Source: an uncultured Bacteroidales bacterium
GTDB taxonomy: Bacteria; Bacteroidota; Bacteroidia; Bacteroidales; Paludibacteraceae
Assembly: GCA_937915765.1 (NCBI GenBank)
Contig: CALGHE010000027.1
Coordinates: forward strand, 1 to 43,219
Reading direction: 5' to 3'
DNA: 43,219 bases
Under the pieces are notes generated by a model. The model saw only the letters and a program-made list of their open reading frames with translations. It was not told the DNA's origin and made no database searches. Positions within the stretch are counted from its first letter, which is position 1, and each line of letters opens with the position of its first letter. The position numbers and the translations under genes are program-made. This document shows positions 15,142 to 24,529 of the stretch, piece by piece.

Positions 15142-15464
15142 TTACCAAAAATGATAGATTTTTCGCTTTCAAAACCGCCTTTTTATCTTTTATACAGGAT
15201 GTCCACCGCAATCACCAGTTTCAAAACGTCACATAATTACCAGCCTTAACACAGAGAATAACAAAACCTACAAAATAAGCAACACTCATTCGCAGTGCAC
15301 ACAATTGCAATTTGTCAAAAAAACACTATTTCATAACACATTGTCACGCTTGCTCTTTTTTCGTCTCTCTACTTTTGAAAAAAACATCATTTACCAAAAA
15401 CAAAAAAAGACAAAATCTGTTAATATTTACGTACATTTTTCACTTAAGGTTTGAACAAAATATT

Positions 15465-15472
15465 TAAATTTG
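15465..15472 (+). promoter_or_regulatory. -7 box (TAAATTTG) of the SNF2 helicase gene
   Basis: TAAATTTG is an exact TAnnTTTG match, 22 bp before the ATG at 15495. This supports that start. Confidence 0.6.
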
Positions 15473-15494
15473 TCGTCTCAAAAAACTTACGTAT

Positions 15495-18458
15495 ATGCAA
15501 ACTATATTTTCACTGCTTATTGTCGAGCACAAGTTCTGGGGAGCTATGTTTCAGCCATACATGCTTAGCAAGGTTGCAAACTACTACTCTATCGAAGAGC
15601 TGTTATCGTCAAAAAACATAGACAAATTTTCCCTTACAGAGACAGAAAGAGATATAGTTAACCTATGCGACAATTACAACGACAACAATATTGTGAAGAC
15701 ATTCTCAAAGGAGAAAGTCACGCTCGCTGAGTTCATGCGCAAAAACAAAAACAACAGCAACATCATAGAGTTTATTCTAAAGCACATAGACAAGAACGTA
15801 TATAAAGTGGCAGAACTTTTGAAGGAGACAGACATTCCTGTCTATCACAAAAAAGCGTTCACAAATCTGTATGATTCAGACCGCATAAATGTGGATAAGG
15901 AGTTCAGCAAATGCACGGTACTGTTTGAACGCACGTCCGAGGACCTTCGCTACTCGCGCAAAGTCATAAACGGCGGCACACAGATAAACCTCAAAGGCGG
16001 CTCTCCGCTTGTGCTAAGCAACTCGCCTTGCTGCATTCTCCTTAAAAACAACCTCCTGACATTTAAAGATATAGATTACAACAAAATATCGCCTTTCTTC
16101 AGCAAGGAATTCATCTCTATTGCAAAGAAAACGGAGAGAAAGTACATGGAGACATTCGTGATGAACGCTATAAAAGAGGACGATGTGGAGGCTAAAGGAT
16201 TCTGCATAAGACATAACACCATGGATTTTGAGCCGGTCGTGACCGTTTCGCACGATTTCAACCAAAACGCAGTGCTGAATTTGGATTTCAAGTATGGCGA
16301 CAAACTTTACCATTCGTTCGTGCAGTCTCCAAAACAGGTGGCTTTGGAGGTGACCGGCGACCAATACGTGTTCACCATCACCGAACGTGATTTGGAGAGG
16401 GAGAAATTTTACGTTCACACGCTGAACGAAGCAGGGTTTCAGTGTGTGAACACTGGTCTGCGTCCGTACAACTCTGAAAACTGCAACATATACGACATCA
16501 TAGATCTTCTGACTGCAAACAAGAGCATTTTGTCCGACTTCACTTTAAACATAAACTTCGACGACAAAAACTTTGTTATTGCGGACTCCGAAATCCAGAC
16601 GAATTTTTCAGAGCAGAACGACTGGTTCGACATAAACGCCACTGTTTTTATCAAAAACTTCTCCATACCATTCTACAAACTGAGAAACAACATACTGAAC
16701 GGCAATCGCGAATACGTTTTGCCAGACGGCAGCGTCGCTGTTTTGCCGCAAGAATGGTTTACAAGATACTCCGACTTGTTCAGCTTTGGAGAAGAGACAG
16801 ACAGTGGCTCTATCAGGCTGAAAAAAATGCACGTAGGCATTTACAATGCTCTGGAATCAATCGATTTGCCTGACAAGCCTTTAATCAAAGACGAAATTAT
16901 TCAGGACGTTCCGGAGGGCGTTAATGCGACTCTGCGAAACTACCAGCAGGAGGGCTATTCCTGGCTCTGCTATCTATATAACAACAACCTCGGCGGATGC
17001 CTTGCCGACGACATGGGTTTAGGAAAAACCCTGCAGTTCCTTTCCTTCTTTCAATACCTGTACAAAGGCCTGAAGAAAAAGGAAGTCAGCCAATCCGCTA
17101 ACAACGGATGGTGCCACAACTCGGCTGAACCTACATTGTTCGACTTGGCCGAATATTCTCCAAAAAAAACTGATGATGCGGACGAGCGCCGCCAATCCGC
17201 CGAAAGCAAACACGCTTCGCTTGTAATCATGCCAACGTCTTTGCTTCATAACTGGAAAAACGAAATAAAAAAATTCACTCCTGAGCTGTCTGTGCTCGAC
17301 TATTCGGGACAAAAGCGCGTCAGAACAAAAAACATAGACAAGATATTTCAGCACTACAACATCGTGCTGACAACGTACGGAGTTATCAGAAACGACATTG
17401 ATTTTCTGAGCACTTATAACTTCGAGTGCATTGTGCTGGACGAAAGCCAGTACATAAAAAACACGTCGTCTCAAATATACCAGTCTATTCTGAAACTTGA
17501 AGCGAACCGCAGATTTGTAATCACAGGAACACCGATAGAGAACTCTCTGACCGACCTCTGGGCCCAGCTCAACTTTGTAAACAAAGGCATGTTAGGCTCT
17601 CTCTCATTCTTCAAGTCTCATTATGTAACACCTATCCAAAAATACAAAAACACCAGCCAGCCCTCGGTTGCCGACCTGGAGCGAAAGCTGCAGCACTTGA
17701 TAAAGCCCTTCGTGCTGAGACGCACCAAAAGCGAGGTGTCTAAAGACTTGCCGCCGGTGATAGAACAGACTGTGCTTTGCGAGATGAACGAATCTCAGAA
17801 CAAACTTTATCAGACAGAAAAATCTGCTATCAGAAACTCGCTGATGGACCAGATTCTGCAAAAAAGAGACTCCATCCTCGCTATTTCGGCGCTGCTTAGG
17901 CTTAGGCAAATCGCAAACCATCCGCAGCTGGTGGACGAGTCCTGCGAGCTCGACTCCCCCAAATTGGAGAGCGTGCTTTCTCATATAGAAAGTTTGCAGG
18001 CTGGCGGACACAAAGTGCTGATATTCTCATCCTTTGTCAAATTGCTGAACATCGTCGAGGAACGACTTAACAGCTTAGGTTTCAGTTATGAGAAACTGAC
18101 CGGAGAGACCTCAAATCGAGAAAAGGTTATTGAATCATTTCAGAATAACCCAGAAAAAGTATGCTTCCTCATTTCGCTCAAGGCCGGAGGCGTGGGACTG
18201 AACCTGACTGCAGCCGATTATGTATTCATACTCGACCCTTGGTGGAATCCGGCCGCAGAACTTCAAGCTATAAACAGGTCGCACCGAATAGGACAAAAAA
18301 GAACTGTAATGGTATATAAATTCATAACAAAAGATACTGTAGAAGAAAAAATACAACAGCTGCAATGCGAAAAAAACAAACTCGCAAACACGTTCATCAA
18401 CACAAACAACCCGTTTGCCGCTATGGAGTTTGAAGAGATTAGAGATTTGTTCGCATAA
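15495..18458 (+). CDS. SNF2-family DEAD/DEAH helicase-like ATPase
   Basis: 987 residues. The C-terminal half is a complete SNF2 motor: DDMGLGKTLQ (motif I, near residue 505), DESQ (motif II, near 649), ITGTPIENSLTDLW (motif III region), and in the second lobe GGVGLNLTAADYVFILDPWWNPA (near 900) and RSHRIGQ (near 927). The N-terminal 450 residues fit the accessory region seen before many bacterial SNF2 proteins, but I saw no Zn-binding SWIM motif (CxC...CxH) there. These proteins are DNA-dependent ATPases linked to RNA polymerase recycling or chromosome remodelling; which applies here is not known. It is a single-gene unit. Confidence 0.93.
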   Translation: MQTIFSLLIVEHKFWGAMFQPYMLSKVANYYSIEELLSSKNIDKFSLTETERDIVNLCDNYNDNNIVKTFSKEKVTLAEFMRKNKNNSNIIEFILKHIDKNVYKVAELLKETDIPVYHKKAFTNLYDSDRINVDKEFSKCTVLFERTSEDLRYSRKVINGGTQINLKGGSPLVLSNSPCCILLKNNLLTFKDIDYNKISPFFSKEFISIAKKTERKYMETFVMNAIKEDDVEAKGFCIRHNTMDFEPVVTVSHDFNQNAVLNLDFKYGDKLYHSFVQSPKQVALEVTGDQYVFTITERDLEREKFYVHTLNEAGFQCVNTGLRPYNSENCNIYDIIDLLTANKSILSDFTLNINFDDKNFVIADSEIQTNFSEQNDWFDINATVFIKNFSIPFYKLRNNILNGNREYVLPDGSVAVLPQEWFTRYSDLFSFGEETDSGSIRLKKMHVGIYNALESIDLPDKPLIKDEIIQDVPEGVNATLRNYQQEGYSWLCYLYNNNLGGCLADDMGLGKTLQFLSFFQYLYKGLKKKEVSQSANNGWCHNSAEPTLFDLAEYSPKKTDDADERRQSAESKHASLVIMPTSLLHNWKNEIKKFTPELSVLDYSGQKRVRTKNIDKIFQHYNIVLTTYGVIRNDIDFLSTYNFECIVLDESQYIKNTSSQIYQSILKLEANRRFVITGTPIENSLTDLWAQLNFVNKGMLGSLSFFKSHYVTPIQKYKNTSQPSVADLERKLQHLIKPFVLRRTKSEVSKDLPPVIEQTVLCEMNESQNKLYQTEKSAIRNSLMDQILQKRDSILAISALLRLRQIANHPQLVDESCELDSPKLESVLSHIESLQAGGHKVLIFSSFVKLLNIVEERLNSLGFSYEKLTGETSNREKVIESFQNNPEKVCFLISLKAGGVGLNLTAADYVFILDPWWNPAAELQAINRSHRIGQKRTVMVYKFITKDTVEEKIQQLQCEKNKLANTFINTNNPFAAMEFEEIRDLFA

Positions 18459-18669
18459 AACAATATAAAGCTGATTCAAAGAGACTTAGCCCGTGCTTGC
18501 AGAAAAAAATGCAGATAACCTGCTTTTTCTCTGTTTCCCTAAAATATTTGACAAAAGCATATTTTTACAACAAACTAAAAATCAGCCAATTACAAAAAAG
18601 AAAAAAGAAAAAAGATGAAAGGTTGATATTTTTTAACGTTTTTATTAATCGAAGTTAAAACCATTTTAC

Positions 18670-18677
18670 TAAATTTG
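18670..18677 (+). promoter_or_regulatory. -7 box (TAAATTTG) for the GT2-pyrC operon
   Basis: Exact TAnnTTTG match, 27 bp before the GTG start at 18705. The preceding 210 bp hold no gene; a weak GCAG/CTGC hairpin near 18510-18525 may end the SNF2 transcript. Confidence 0.55.
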
Positions 18678-18704
18678 CGTAAAACGTTTTAATAAATTTT
18701 AAAG

Positions 18705-19457
18705 GTGAATAACGGTATTGTCATAATTCCTACTTATAACGAGAAGGAAAATATTGAGAAAATAATCAGGGCGGTGTTTGACCTCCCGAAGACATTTCAT
18801 ATTTTGGTTATTGACGACGGCTCCCCGGACGGCACTGCAAACATCGTAAAAGGTATGCAAAATGAATTTCCGGAACGTCTCCATATTATAGAACGTTCTG
18901 GCAAACTCGGGCTGGGCACGGCTTATATCACAGGGTTCAAATGGGCTATCGAGCACAAATATGACTATATCTTCGAGATGGACGCCGACTTTTCTCACAA
19001 TCCGAACGACCTGCTCAAACTGCACTCCGCTTGCGAGGACGAGGGCGCAGACCTTGCAATCGGCTCCAGATACATCTCTGGCGTGAATGTCGTGAACTGG
19101 CCTATAGGAAGGGTGCTGATGTCTTATTTCGCCTCTAAATATGTTAGAATGATCACAGGAATGAACATCGCCGACACAACCGCCGGATTCAAATGCTACA
19201 AACGGGAAGTGCTGGAAACCATAGACCTCGACAAGATCAGGTTTAAAGGGTATGCGTTCCAAATCGAAATGAAGTTCACCACTTATATGTGCGGCTTCAC
19301 TATCAAGGAGGTGCCGATAATTTTCGTAAACCGTATGCTCGGAGTCTCTAAAATGAACGGAGGCATATTCGGAGAGGCTGTCTTCGGGGTGATCAGACTT
19401 AAATGGAGAAGTTTCTTCAGAAAATATCCGCAGAAAGGATCCGCTAAAACGAATTGA
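18705..19457 (+). CDS. GT2 glycosyltransferase, polyprenol-monophosphomannose synthase-like
   Basis: 250 residues from a GTG start. No ATG is in frame between the upstream stop at 18693 and the conserved IPTYNEKENI block, and the -7 box at 18670 fits. Residues 37-44 are DDGSPDGT and 93-95 are the metal-binding DAD in EMDADFSHNP, both typical of the DPM1 branch of GT2. The enzyme would transfer mannose or a similar sugar from a nucleotide sugar to a polyprenyl phosphate at the cytoplasmic membrane face. No C-terminal membrane helix is present, as in the soluble DPM1 type. pyrC follows after 29 bp. Confidence 0.88.
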   Translation: MNNGIVIIPTYNEKENIEKIIRAVFDLPKTFHILVIDDGSPDGTANIVKGMQNEFPERLHIIERSGKLGLGTAYITGFKWAIEHKYDYIFEMDADFSHNPNDLLKLHSACEDEGADLAIGSRYISGVNVVNWPIGRVLMSYFASKYVRMITGMNIADTTAGFKCYKREVLETIDLDKIRFKGYAFQIEMKFTTYMCGFTIKEVPIIFVNRMLGVSKMNGGIFGEAVFGVIRLKWRSFFRKYPQKGSAKTN

Positions 19458-19486
19458 TTTTATAAACTTTAGACAATAATAATAAA

Positions 19487-20836
19487 ATGAAAACTATACT
19501 GATTCACAATGCCAAAATCATAAATGAAGGCAATTCTTTTAAAGGCTCTCTTCTTATTGAAGGAGACAAGATTTCTAAAATCTTCAAGGGCGACGTGCCT
19601 GAGAATGTGATTAAAAACTCTGACGTCATTGACGCTGACGGAAAGTGGGTGCTGCCTGGTGTCATAGATACTCACGTGCATTTCCGCGAACCGGGACTGA
19701 CTGACAAGGCCGACTTCCTCACTGAGTCCAAAGCGGCCGTGGCTGGAGGCGTGACGTCTTTCTTGGATATGCCAAACACAAAACCGCAAACTACATCTAT
19801 GGCGCTATGGAACGAGAAAGCGGACATCGCCGCTAAAAAGTCTTTGGCGAACTTCTCTTTCTACCTCGGCGCGACAAACGACAACATCAACGAAATCATC
19901 AACGTTGACAAAAACAAAGTCTGCGGTATCAAAATATTCATGGGCTCTTCTACTGGCGACATGATGGTGAACGACATGAGCGTAATCGAAAAGATTTTTG
20001 CTGAGTCTCCTATACTTGTGGCTACTCACAACGAAGACGAAGAGATGATCAAAGCCAATATTGAAAAATACAAGGCTGAATTTGGAGACAACCCGATTCC
20101 AATCTCTTATCACGAGCTGATCAGAAACTCTGACGCTTGCTACAAATCCACTTCTAAGGCTATCGATATGGCTAAGAAGCACAACACTCGCCTGCATGTG
20201 CTCCACCTTACAACGGCAAAAGAACTTGCGCTGTTCGAAAACTCGCCTATCGACAAAAAGAAGATTACAGCCGAAACTTGCGTGGGATACCTTTGGTTTG
20301 ACGACAGCGACTACGAAAAACTTGGAGCTAAAATCAAATGCAACCCTTCTATCAAGAAGGAAAAGAGCCGCGTGAACTTGCTTCAGGCTATCGAAAAAGG
20401 CTTTATCGACACGGTTGCGTCTGACCACGCTCCGCACCTCCTTTCCGAAAAAGAAGGCGACTGCCTGACGGCGGTTTCCGGATACCCTTCCATTCAGCAC
20501 TCTTTGCCTATGATGCTTGAACTGGCTAAGAAGGGCAACTTCTCTCGCGAACAGGTAGTGGAAAAAATGTGCCATAATCCGGCTAAGCTTTTCAATATCG
20601 AAAAACGCGGATTTATCAGAAAAGGGTTCTACGCAGACTTGGTAATCGTTGAGCCTAACGCTCAGTACACCGTTGATGCTAAGGATATTCAGTATAAATG
20701 CGGGTGGACACCTCTGGAAGGCGCTAATTTGTCTTACAAAGTGGAAAAAACTTTCGTGAACGGAAAGCTTGTGTTTGACGAAGGCAAATTTGACGAATCG
20801 GCTAAGGGACGATTGCTCGAATTTAACAGACAATAA
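19487..20836 (+). CDS. pyrC: Dihydroorotase (class I type)
   Basis: Interconverts carbamoyl-aspartate and dihydroorotate in pyrimidine synthesis. 449 residues. Metal and substrate ligands are visible: His63 and His65 in HVHFREP with Arg67 after them, Lys149 in GIKIFMGSS (the position of the carboxylated Lys), His181 in ATHNEDE, His240 in HVLHL, and the catalytic Asp313 in ASDHAPH. It follows the glycosyltransferase by 29 bp and probably shares its transcript. No other pyrimidine gene is in the window. Confidence 0.95.
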   Translation: MKTILIHNAKIINEGNSFKGSLLIEGDKISKIFKGDVPENVIKNSDVIDADGKWVLPGVIDTHVHFREPGLTDKADFLTESKAAVAGGVTSFLDMPNTKPQTTSMALWNEKADIAAKKSLANFSFYLGATNDNINEIINVDKNKVCGIKIFMGSSTGDMMVNDMSVIEKIFAESPILVATHNEDEEMIKANIEKYKAEFGDNPIPISYHELIRNSDACYKSTSKAIDMAKKHNTRLHVLHLTTAKELALFENSPIDKKKITAETCVGYLWFDDSDYEKLGAKIKCNPSIKKEKSRVNLLQAIEKGFIDTVASDHAPHLLSEKEGDCLTAVSGYPSIQHSLPMMLELAKKGNFSREQVVEKMCHNPAKLFNIEKRGFIRKGFYADLVIVEPNAQYTVDAKDIQYKCGWTPLEGANLSYKVEKTFVNGKLVFDEGKFDESAKGRLLEFNRQ

Positions 20837-20842
20837 CAACAA

Positions 20843-20871
20843 AGCCTCGGAAGCTTTTGGCTTCTGAGGCT
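20843..20871 (+). terminator. Hairpin after pyrC
   Basis: AGCCTCGGAAGC (20843-20854) pairs with GCTTCTGAGGCT (20860-20871) over 12 bp with one wobble and a 5-nt loop. No good T-tract follows, so termination is likely but not certain. Confidence 0.55.
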
Positions 20872-20900
20872 ACCTGATATAATGCAAAAACCAAGTGTGT

Positions 20901-21164
20901 ATGAGTACGACAATTTCATTTAACGAACTGAGAAGCATCAAAGACAGTTTGCCGGATGGCAGCATTCACAAAATTGCGGAAGAGCTTAATGTTTCTGTTG
21001 AAACTGTGCGCAATTACTTCGGAGGACAGAATTTTGAAGACGGCAAGTGTTGCGGACTACATATTGAGCCAGGACCTGATGGCGGCATCGTTGTGCTGTA
21101 CGACTCTGCCATTTTGGATATGGCTATAAAAATTCTTCAGGAGAGTTTTTCTGACGATATGTAA
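20901..21164 (+). CDS. Small helix-turn-helix protein
   Basis: 87 residues from the ATG at 20901; a GTG six bases earlier is possible. The segment KIAEELNVSVETVRNYFGG is a typical helix-turn-helix, and a Gly/Pro-rich piece (HIEPGPDGG) and a short C-terminal helix follow. It looks like a small DNA-binding protein of the kind conserved as an uncharacterised family in Bacteroidales. It stands alone: a hairpin separates it from pyrC, and the strong structure at 21193-21265 follows. Its target is unknown. Confidence 0.65.
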   Translation: MSTTISFNELRSIKDSLPDGSIHKIAEELNVSVETVRNYFGGQNFEDGKCCGLHIEPGPDGGIVVLYDSAILDMAIKILQESFSDDM

Positions 21165-21192
21165 GGCTGATTCTGTTAAAACTTGAAAACTC

Positions 21193-21272
21193 AGCCATTT
21201 GCATCAACCTTAGAAGGATAAGTCCTTCTTCGCACCTTGCCATAATCTTGTTGATGCAGATGGCTTTTTTTA
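21193..21272 (+). ncRNA. Long stem-loop with internal hairpin and T-tract: terminator or small RNA
   Basis: AGCCATTTGCATCAAC (21193-21208) pairs with GTTGATGCAGATGGCT (21250-21265) at 15 of 16 positions. Inside is a second perfect hairpin, AGAAGGA (21212-21218) with TCCTTCT (21223-21229). Seven T residues follow the outer stem. It begins 28 bp after the HTH gene. The outer stem with T-tract could simply be its terminator, but the nested structure is larger than needed. Confidence 0.5.
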
Positions 21273-21448
21273 TGAAATACAACACAAACAAAGAATCCGA
21301 AGAGTTCTTATAAACAAAGCGTCCGAAGCCCAAAGCCCCGGATTGCCGGTTTCCGTTGCAAATATTTCAAGTTGAAGTCTTAAAAGGACTTCCGCTAATC
21401 AGACCTAAAAGATTTTCTAATTTCAAAACTTAAATTTATAAGTCCACC

Positions 21449-22525
21449 TTAACTTTCCGTCTCAAAAAAGACCTTGTAATAATGCATTCCGACCCTCTGG
21501 TCAAAACCTCTCTCTATAAGATTCTGACCTCCATGCACATAAATGTGAAAATTCTTATCAAGTTTTAGCACAGACTTGAAGTTTTTGTTTTCCTTTTTAA
21601 CTATATCCGGAGATATTTTAAACTCAGTCCGGTCCATATCCACCCCTGTATTTTCAGAATACTCCTGCTTATACATCTTAAAAGCGTCAATAACGTCAGA
21701 ATTTCCGCCAAGCACCTCTTGCTCAAAGTTCTCCTCGTTGAATATAGTGTTTCCTTTGAAATAATCCATCGAACGATTTTGCATCTCGATCTGGTCTGTA
21801 CGCTGCACCTCCTCGCTTGCCGCTGGAGAAAAGACGTTATTTACAAACCCTTTGTACAAATCTATATAATTTTGAGTAAAGAAGGTCTCATCCTGACGCA
21901 ATGTCAGCCCAAGGAAATTATCTTTCCAAAAGACAGCCTCGCCCTGCTTGCTAATCTTGTCAATAAGAGAAACTGCAAATCCCTTCTCTCTCTCCACATT
22001 AAAAATAAGGCAGCCTTTATCCAGTTTCTTTATGTTAATACCATCTTCGCAATTAACTTCAAAAGACTCGCCGTTAGTCGCCACCTTCAGATACGTCTCT
22101 TTGTTTTCTGACTTGAACAGCCCGATACATTTGACTGTCTCACCAAAGATTTCAATATCATCAAACAATGCCACATAAAATTCGCCGGGCTTGATATTAG
22201 GATGCAAAGAATTTTCATAAAGCAGCTGCGCCAATATTCTCGAATGCTCGTAAAACACGTTAGGATTGTCAAATATAGCACATGCGGAGCCATAGACCAA
22301 ATTTGTTGCGAGGTCTGCATTTTTCCCTTCAAAATGATACAGATTCGGCTCTCTGAAAGAAGCCACGAAATACTGCTTCAGAAGCATCGGAATTGGGCTC
22401 TCTCCATCGTAACTATCCAACGGCAGACAGCTCTTCGAATAGACATTCTCCGTATTCTCCGAACGCGACCCTATTTTATGAATAACCAGTTTTTCAATTC
22501 TTGCATTTAACGCACTGAATAACAT
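21449..22525 (-). CDS. Nucleoid-associated protein (NdpA/YejK-like)
   Basis: 358 residues. The overall pattern matches the 37-kDa nucleoid-associated protein family: an N-terminal IEKLVIHKIG motif, an internal block reading FYVALFDDIEIFGETVKCIGLFKSENKETYLKV, then CLIFNVEREKGFAVSLID and a DNFLGL segment. Family members bind the nucleoid in enterobacteria; the role in Bacteroidota is less clear. It begins 17 bp after the HAD gene stop, so they form one operon. The gap 21273-21448 holds no feature I can support. Confidence 0.72.
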   Translation of the reverse strand: MLFSALNARIEKLVIHKIGSRSENTENVYSKSCLPLDSYDGESPIPMLLKQYFVASFREPNLYHFEGKNADLATNLVYGSACAIFDNPNVFYEHSRILAQLLYENSLHPNIKPGEFYVALFDDIEIFGETVKCIGLFKSENKETYLKVATNGESFEVNCEDGINIKKLDKGCLIFNVEREKGFAVSLIDKISKQGEAVFWKDNFLGLTLRQDETFFTQNYIDLYKGFVNNVFSPAASEEVQRTDQIEMQNRSMDYFKGNTIFNEENFEQEVLGGNSDVIDAFKMYKQEYSENTGVDMDRTEFKISPDIVKKENKNFKSVLKLDKNFHIYVHGGQNLIERGFDQRVGMHYYKVFFETES

Positions 22526-22542
22526 ATAGTTTATATTTATCG

Positions 22543-23271
22543 TTAAACATTATTTGAACAACGAAAGATGTTTGGCAAGTCATCAGCAAACTCTCTCATG
22601 TTTCCATACAGAAGGTCTGCCCCACGGCTCAGCAACTCTTCATCTTTCAAGATTCCCGTATTTACGGCAACAGTGAAAAGACCTGCCGCCTTTGCTGAGA
22701 GAACGCCAAGCGGAGCATTTTCCACCACTATGACCTGCTCTGCTGTCAGTCCGCCCTTCTGCAAAGCCATCAGGTACGGTTCCGGATCTGGCTTTCCTTT
22801 CTTTACGTCAAAAGCTGTCACCATCTTGTCTGGAGAAAAGAAGCCTGGGAAATGATGATTAAGCCTGTTAAGCAAGCTTCTTTGTCCCGAACCTGTAACT
22901 ATATGAATATCAATACCGGCAGATTTTACAAACTGCAGCACATCTATTATGTTAGCCATCGGCTTAGCCTCTCCAAGCGTCTCAAAAAAATCCGACTTTA
23001 TTTTATAAATTTCCTGACTCTCCTCTTCTGTCGCCCCATGCCCTAACTGTCTATTATACACGTCGTTTATTGTGGAAGAGCCTGTCATGCCCTCTCTCAT
23101 ATAGGCCTCATACTCGTTAAATTCGAAGCCTTTGCTGGTCAGCGCGTGCACCCAAGCTTTTGCATGATGAGACATAGAATCAAACAGGACACCGTCCATA
23201 TCAAACAGAAACGCCTTTAAATTTAGCGCCTTAAGTTTGTCTGCTATATCTTTTCTATCTGACAATTTCAT
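22543..23271 (-). CDS. HAD-family phosphatase, beta-phosphoglucomutase-like
   Basis: 242 residues from the ATG at 23271. An upstream in-frame ATG (23298) overlaps the -7 box, so it would not be in the transcript. Residues 24-32 are the HAD motif I DMDGVLFDS with the catalytic Asp24 and Asp26. IVTGSG is motif II, KGKPDPEPY motif III and VVENAPLGVLSA motif IV. The helical cap between motifs I and II fits the subfamily of sugar-phosphate phosphatases and beta-phosphoglucomutases. The substrate cannot be given. Confidence 0.88.
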   Translation of the reverse strand: MKLSDRKDIADKLKALNLKAFLFDMDGVLFDSMSHHAKAWVHALTSKGFEFNEYEAYMREGMTGSSTINDVYNRQLGHGATEEESQEIYKIKSDFFETLGEAKPMANIIDVLQFVKSAGIDIHIVTGSGQRSLLNRLNHHFPGFFSPDKMVTAFDVKKGKPDPEPYLMALQKGGLTAEQVIVVENAPLGVLSAKAAGLFTVAVNTGILKDEELLSRGADLLYGNMREFADDLPNIFRCSNNV

Positions 23272-23295
23272 ATTATTCACCTTGTAAATCAAATG

Positions 23296-23303
23296 CAAAG
23301 TTA
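23296..23303 (-). promoter_or_regulatory. -7 box (TAACTTTG) for the HAD-ndpA operon
   Basis: Minus-strand match to TAnnTTTG, 24 bp before the ATG at 23271. It decides against the longer reading of the HAD gene. Confidence 0.6.
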
Positions 23304-23313
23304 AAAATTTTAT

Positions 23314-23321
23314 TAAATTTG
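23314..23321 (+). promoter_or_regulatory. -7 box (TAAATTTG) for obgE
   Basis: Plus-strand match to TAnnTTTG, back-to-back with the divergent HAD promoter. The leader to the ATG at 23390 would be about 60 nt. Confidence 0.5.
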
Positions 23322-23389
23322 CACGTTGTTTTCTAAAATTTATGGGTTACAGCTTCAAAAAGTTCCCTATAACACTAAAAAATTGATTT

Positions 23390-24529
23390 ATGGCAGAGAC
23401 TAATTTTGTTGATTACGTGAAAATATTTTGCCGCTCCGGACGAGGCGGTGCTGGGTCTGCTCATCTGCACCGTGAAAAATACGTGCCTAAAGGCGGACCC
23501 GACGGAGGCGACGGCGGTCGTGGCGGTCACATCATTCTAAAAGGGAACAAGAACTACTGGACTCTTATTCACCTGAAGTACGCTCGTCATATATTTGCCG
23601 GCAACGGCGAAAGCGGCGGTCATAGCCGCAGTTTCGGAGCTAATGGCGAAGACAAAATCATTGAGGTGCCTTGCGGCACTGTCGTTTATGACGCTGACAC
23701 CGGCGAGTTTATATGCGACGTGACAGAACATGACCAGGAGGTTATCTTGCTGAAGGGTGGTCGTGGCGGCCTTGGGAACTGGCACTTCAAATCGGCCACA
23801 AATCAAACGCCGCGATTTGCGCAGCCCGGAGAGCCTGCCATTGAAAAAAATGTAATCTTGGAGCTGAAAGTTCTGGCAGACGTCGGGCTGGTCGGTTTTC
23901 CTAACGCAGGAAAGTCAACTCTGCTTTCTGTAGTGTCGGCCGCAAAACCTAAAATTGCGAACTATCCGTTCACCACTCTTGTGCCAAACCTCGGAATTGT
24001 GCCTTACCGCGACGGCAAGTCGTTCGCAATGGCCGACATACCCGGTATAATCGAAGGTGCGTCTGAAGGCAAAGGGCTTGGCCTTAGATTCTTGAGACAT
24101 ATTGAACGAAACGCTATTTTGCTGTTCCTCGTTCCTGCTGATGCTGACGACATAAACAAAGAGTACGAAATTCTGCTCAAAGAACTGGAGAATTTCAATC
24201 CCGAACTGCTTGAGAAACAGCGCGTGCTTGCAATTTCCAAGTCTGACATGTTAGACGAAGAGCTAATTGAAGCGATAAAAGAGACTTTGCCTAAGGACGT
24301 TCCGCACGTGTTCCTGTCTTCTGTCGCTGGAATTGGTGTAACAGAACTGAAAGACCTGCTCTGGACTGAGCTAAGCAAAGATGTGGACAGGCACACAACA
24401 ATCACTCACCGCCCTATCGACCTTTCTTCTTGCGAAGATGACTGGGACGATGTGGACGAGTTTGACGAAGATGAATTTGACTATATCGACGAAGACTTTG
24501 AAGAGGACTGGGACGATGAAAAAAAATAA
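23390..24529 (+). CDS. obgE: Obg-family GTPase
   Basis: Essential GTPase of late 50S ribosome assembly. 379 residues. The N-terminal Obg fold is Gly-rich (GRGGAGSAHLHREKYVPKGG and on). The G domain has G1 GFPNAGKS (169-176), G2 around YPFTT, and G3 DIPGIIEGA. The C-terminal tail is very acidic (Asp/Glu-rich after about residue 345), as is usual for Bacteroidota Obg. It overlaps the next gene by 14 bp. Confidence 0.97.
   Translation: MAETNFVDYVKIFCRSGRGGAGSAHLHREKYVPKGGPDGGDGGRGGHIILKGNKNYWTLIHLKYARHIFAGNGESGGHSRSFGANGEDKIIEVPCGTVVYDADTGEFICDVTEHDQEVILLKGGRGGLGNWHFKSATNQTPRFAQPGEPAIEKNVILELKVLADVGLVGFPNAGKSTLLSVVSAAKPKIANYPFTTLVPNLGIVPYRDGKSFAMADIPGIIEGASEGKGLGLRFLRHIERNAILLFLVPADADDINKEYEILLKELENFNPELLEKQRVLAISKSDMLDEELIEAIKETLPKDVPHVFLSSVAGIGVTELKDLLWTELSKDVDRHTTITHRPIDLSSCEDDWDDVDEFDEDEFDYIDEDFEEDWDDEKK

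Noticed and set aside
14809..15494. Replication origin in the long AT-rich gap
   Set aside because: I found no cluster of TTATCCACA-like boxes and no dnaA, dnaN or similar neighbour.
23272..23298. Nine extra N-terminal residues on the HAD phosphatase
   Set aside because: The upstream ATG overlaps the predicted -7 box at 23296-23303.
24381..24515. N-terminal extension of the YfiH-like protein
   Set aside because: It overlaps the obgE coding sequence for 135 bp and gives a Thr/Lys-rich sequence unlike the family; the ATG at 24516 fits the family start.
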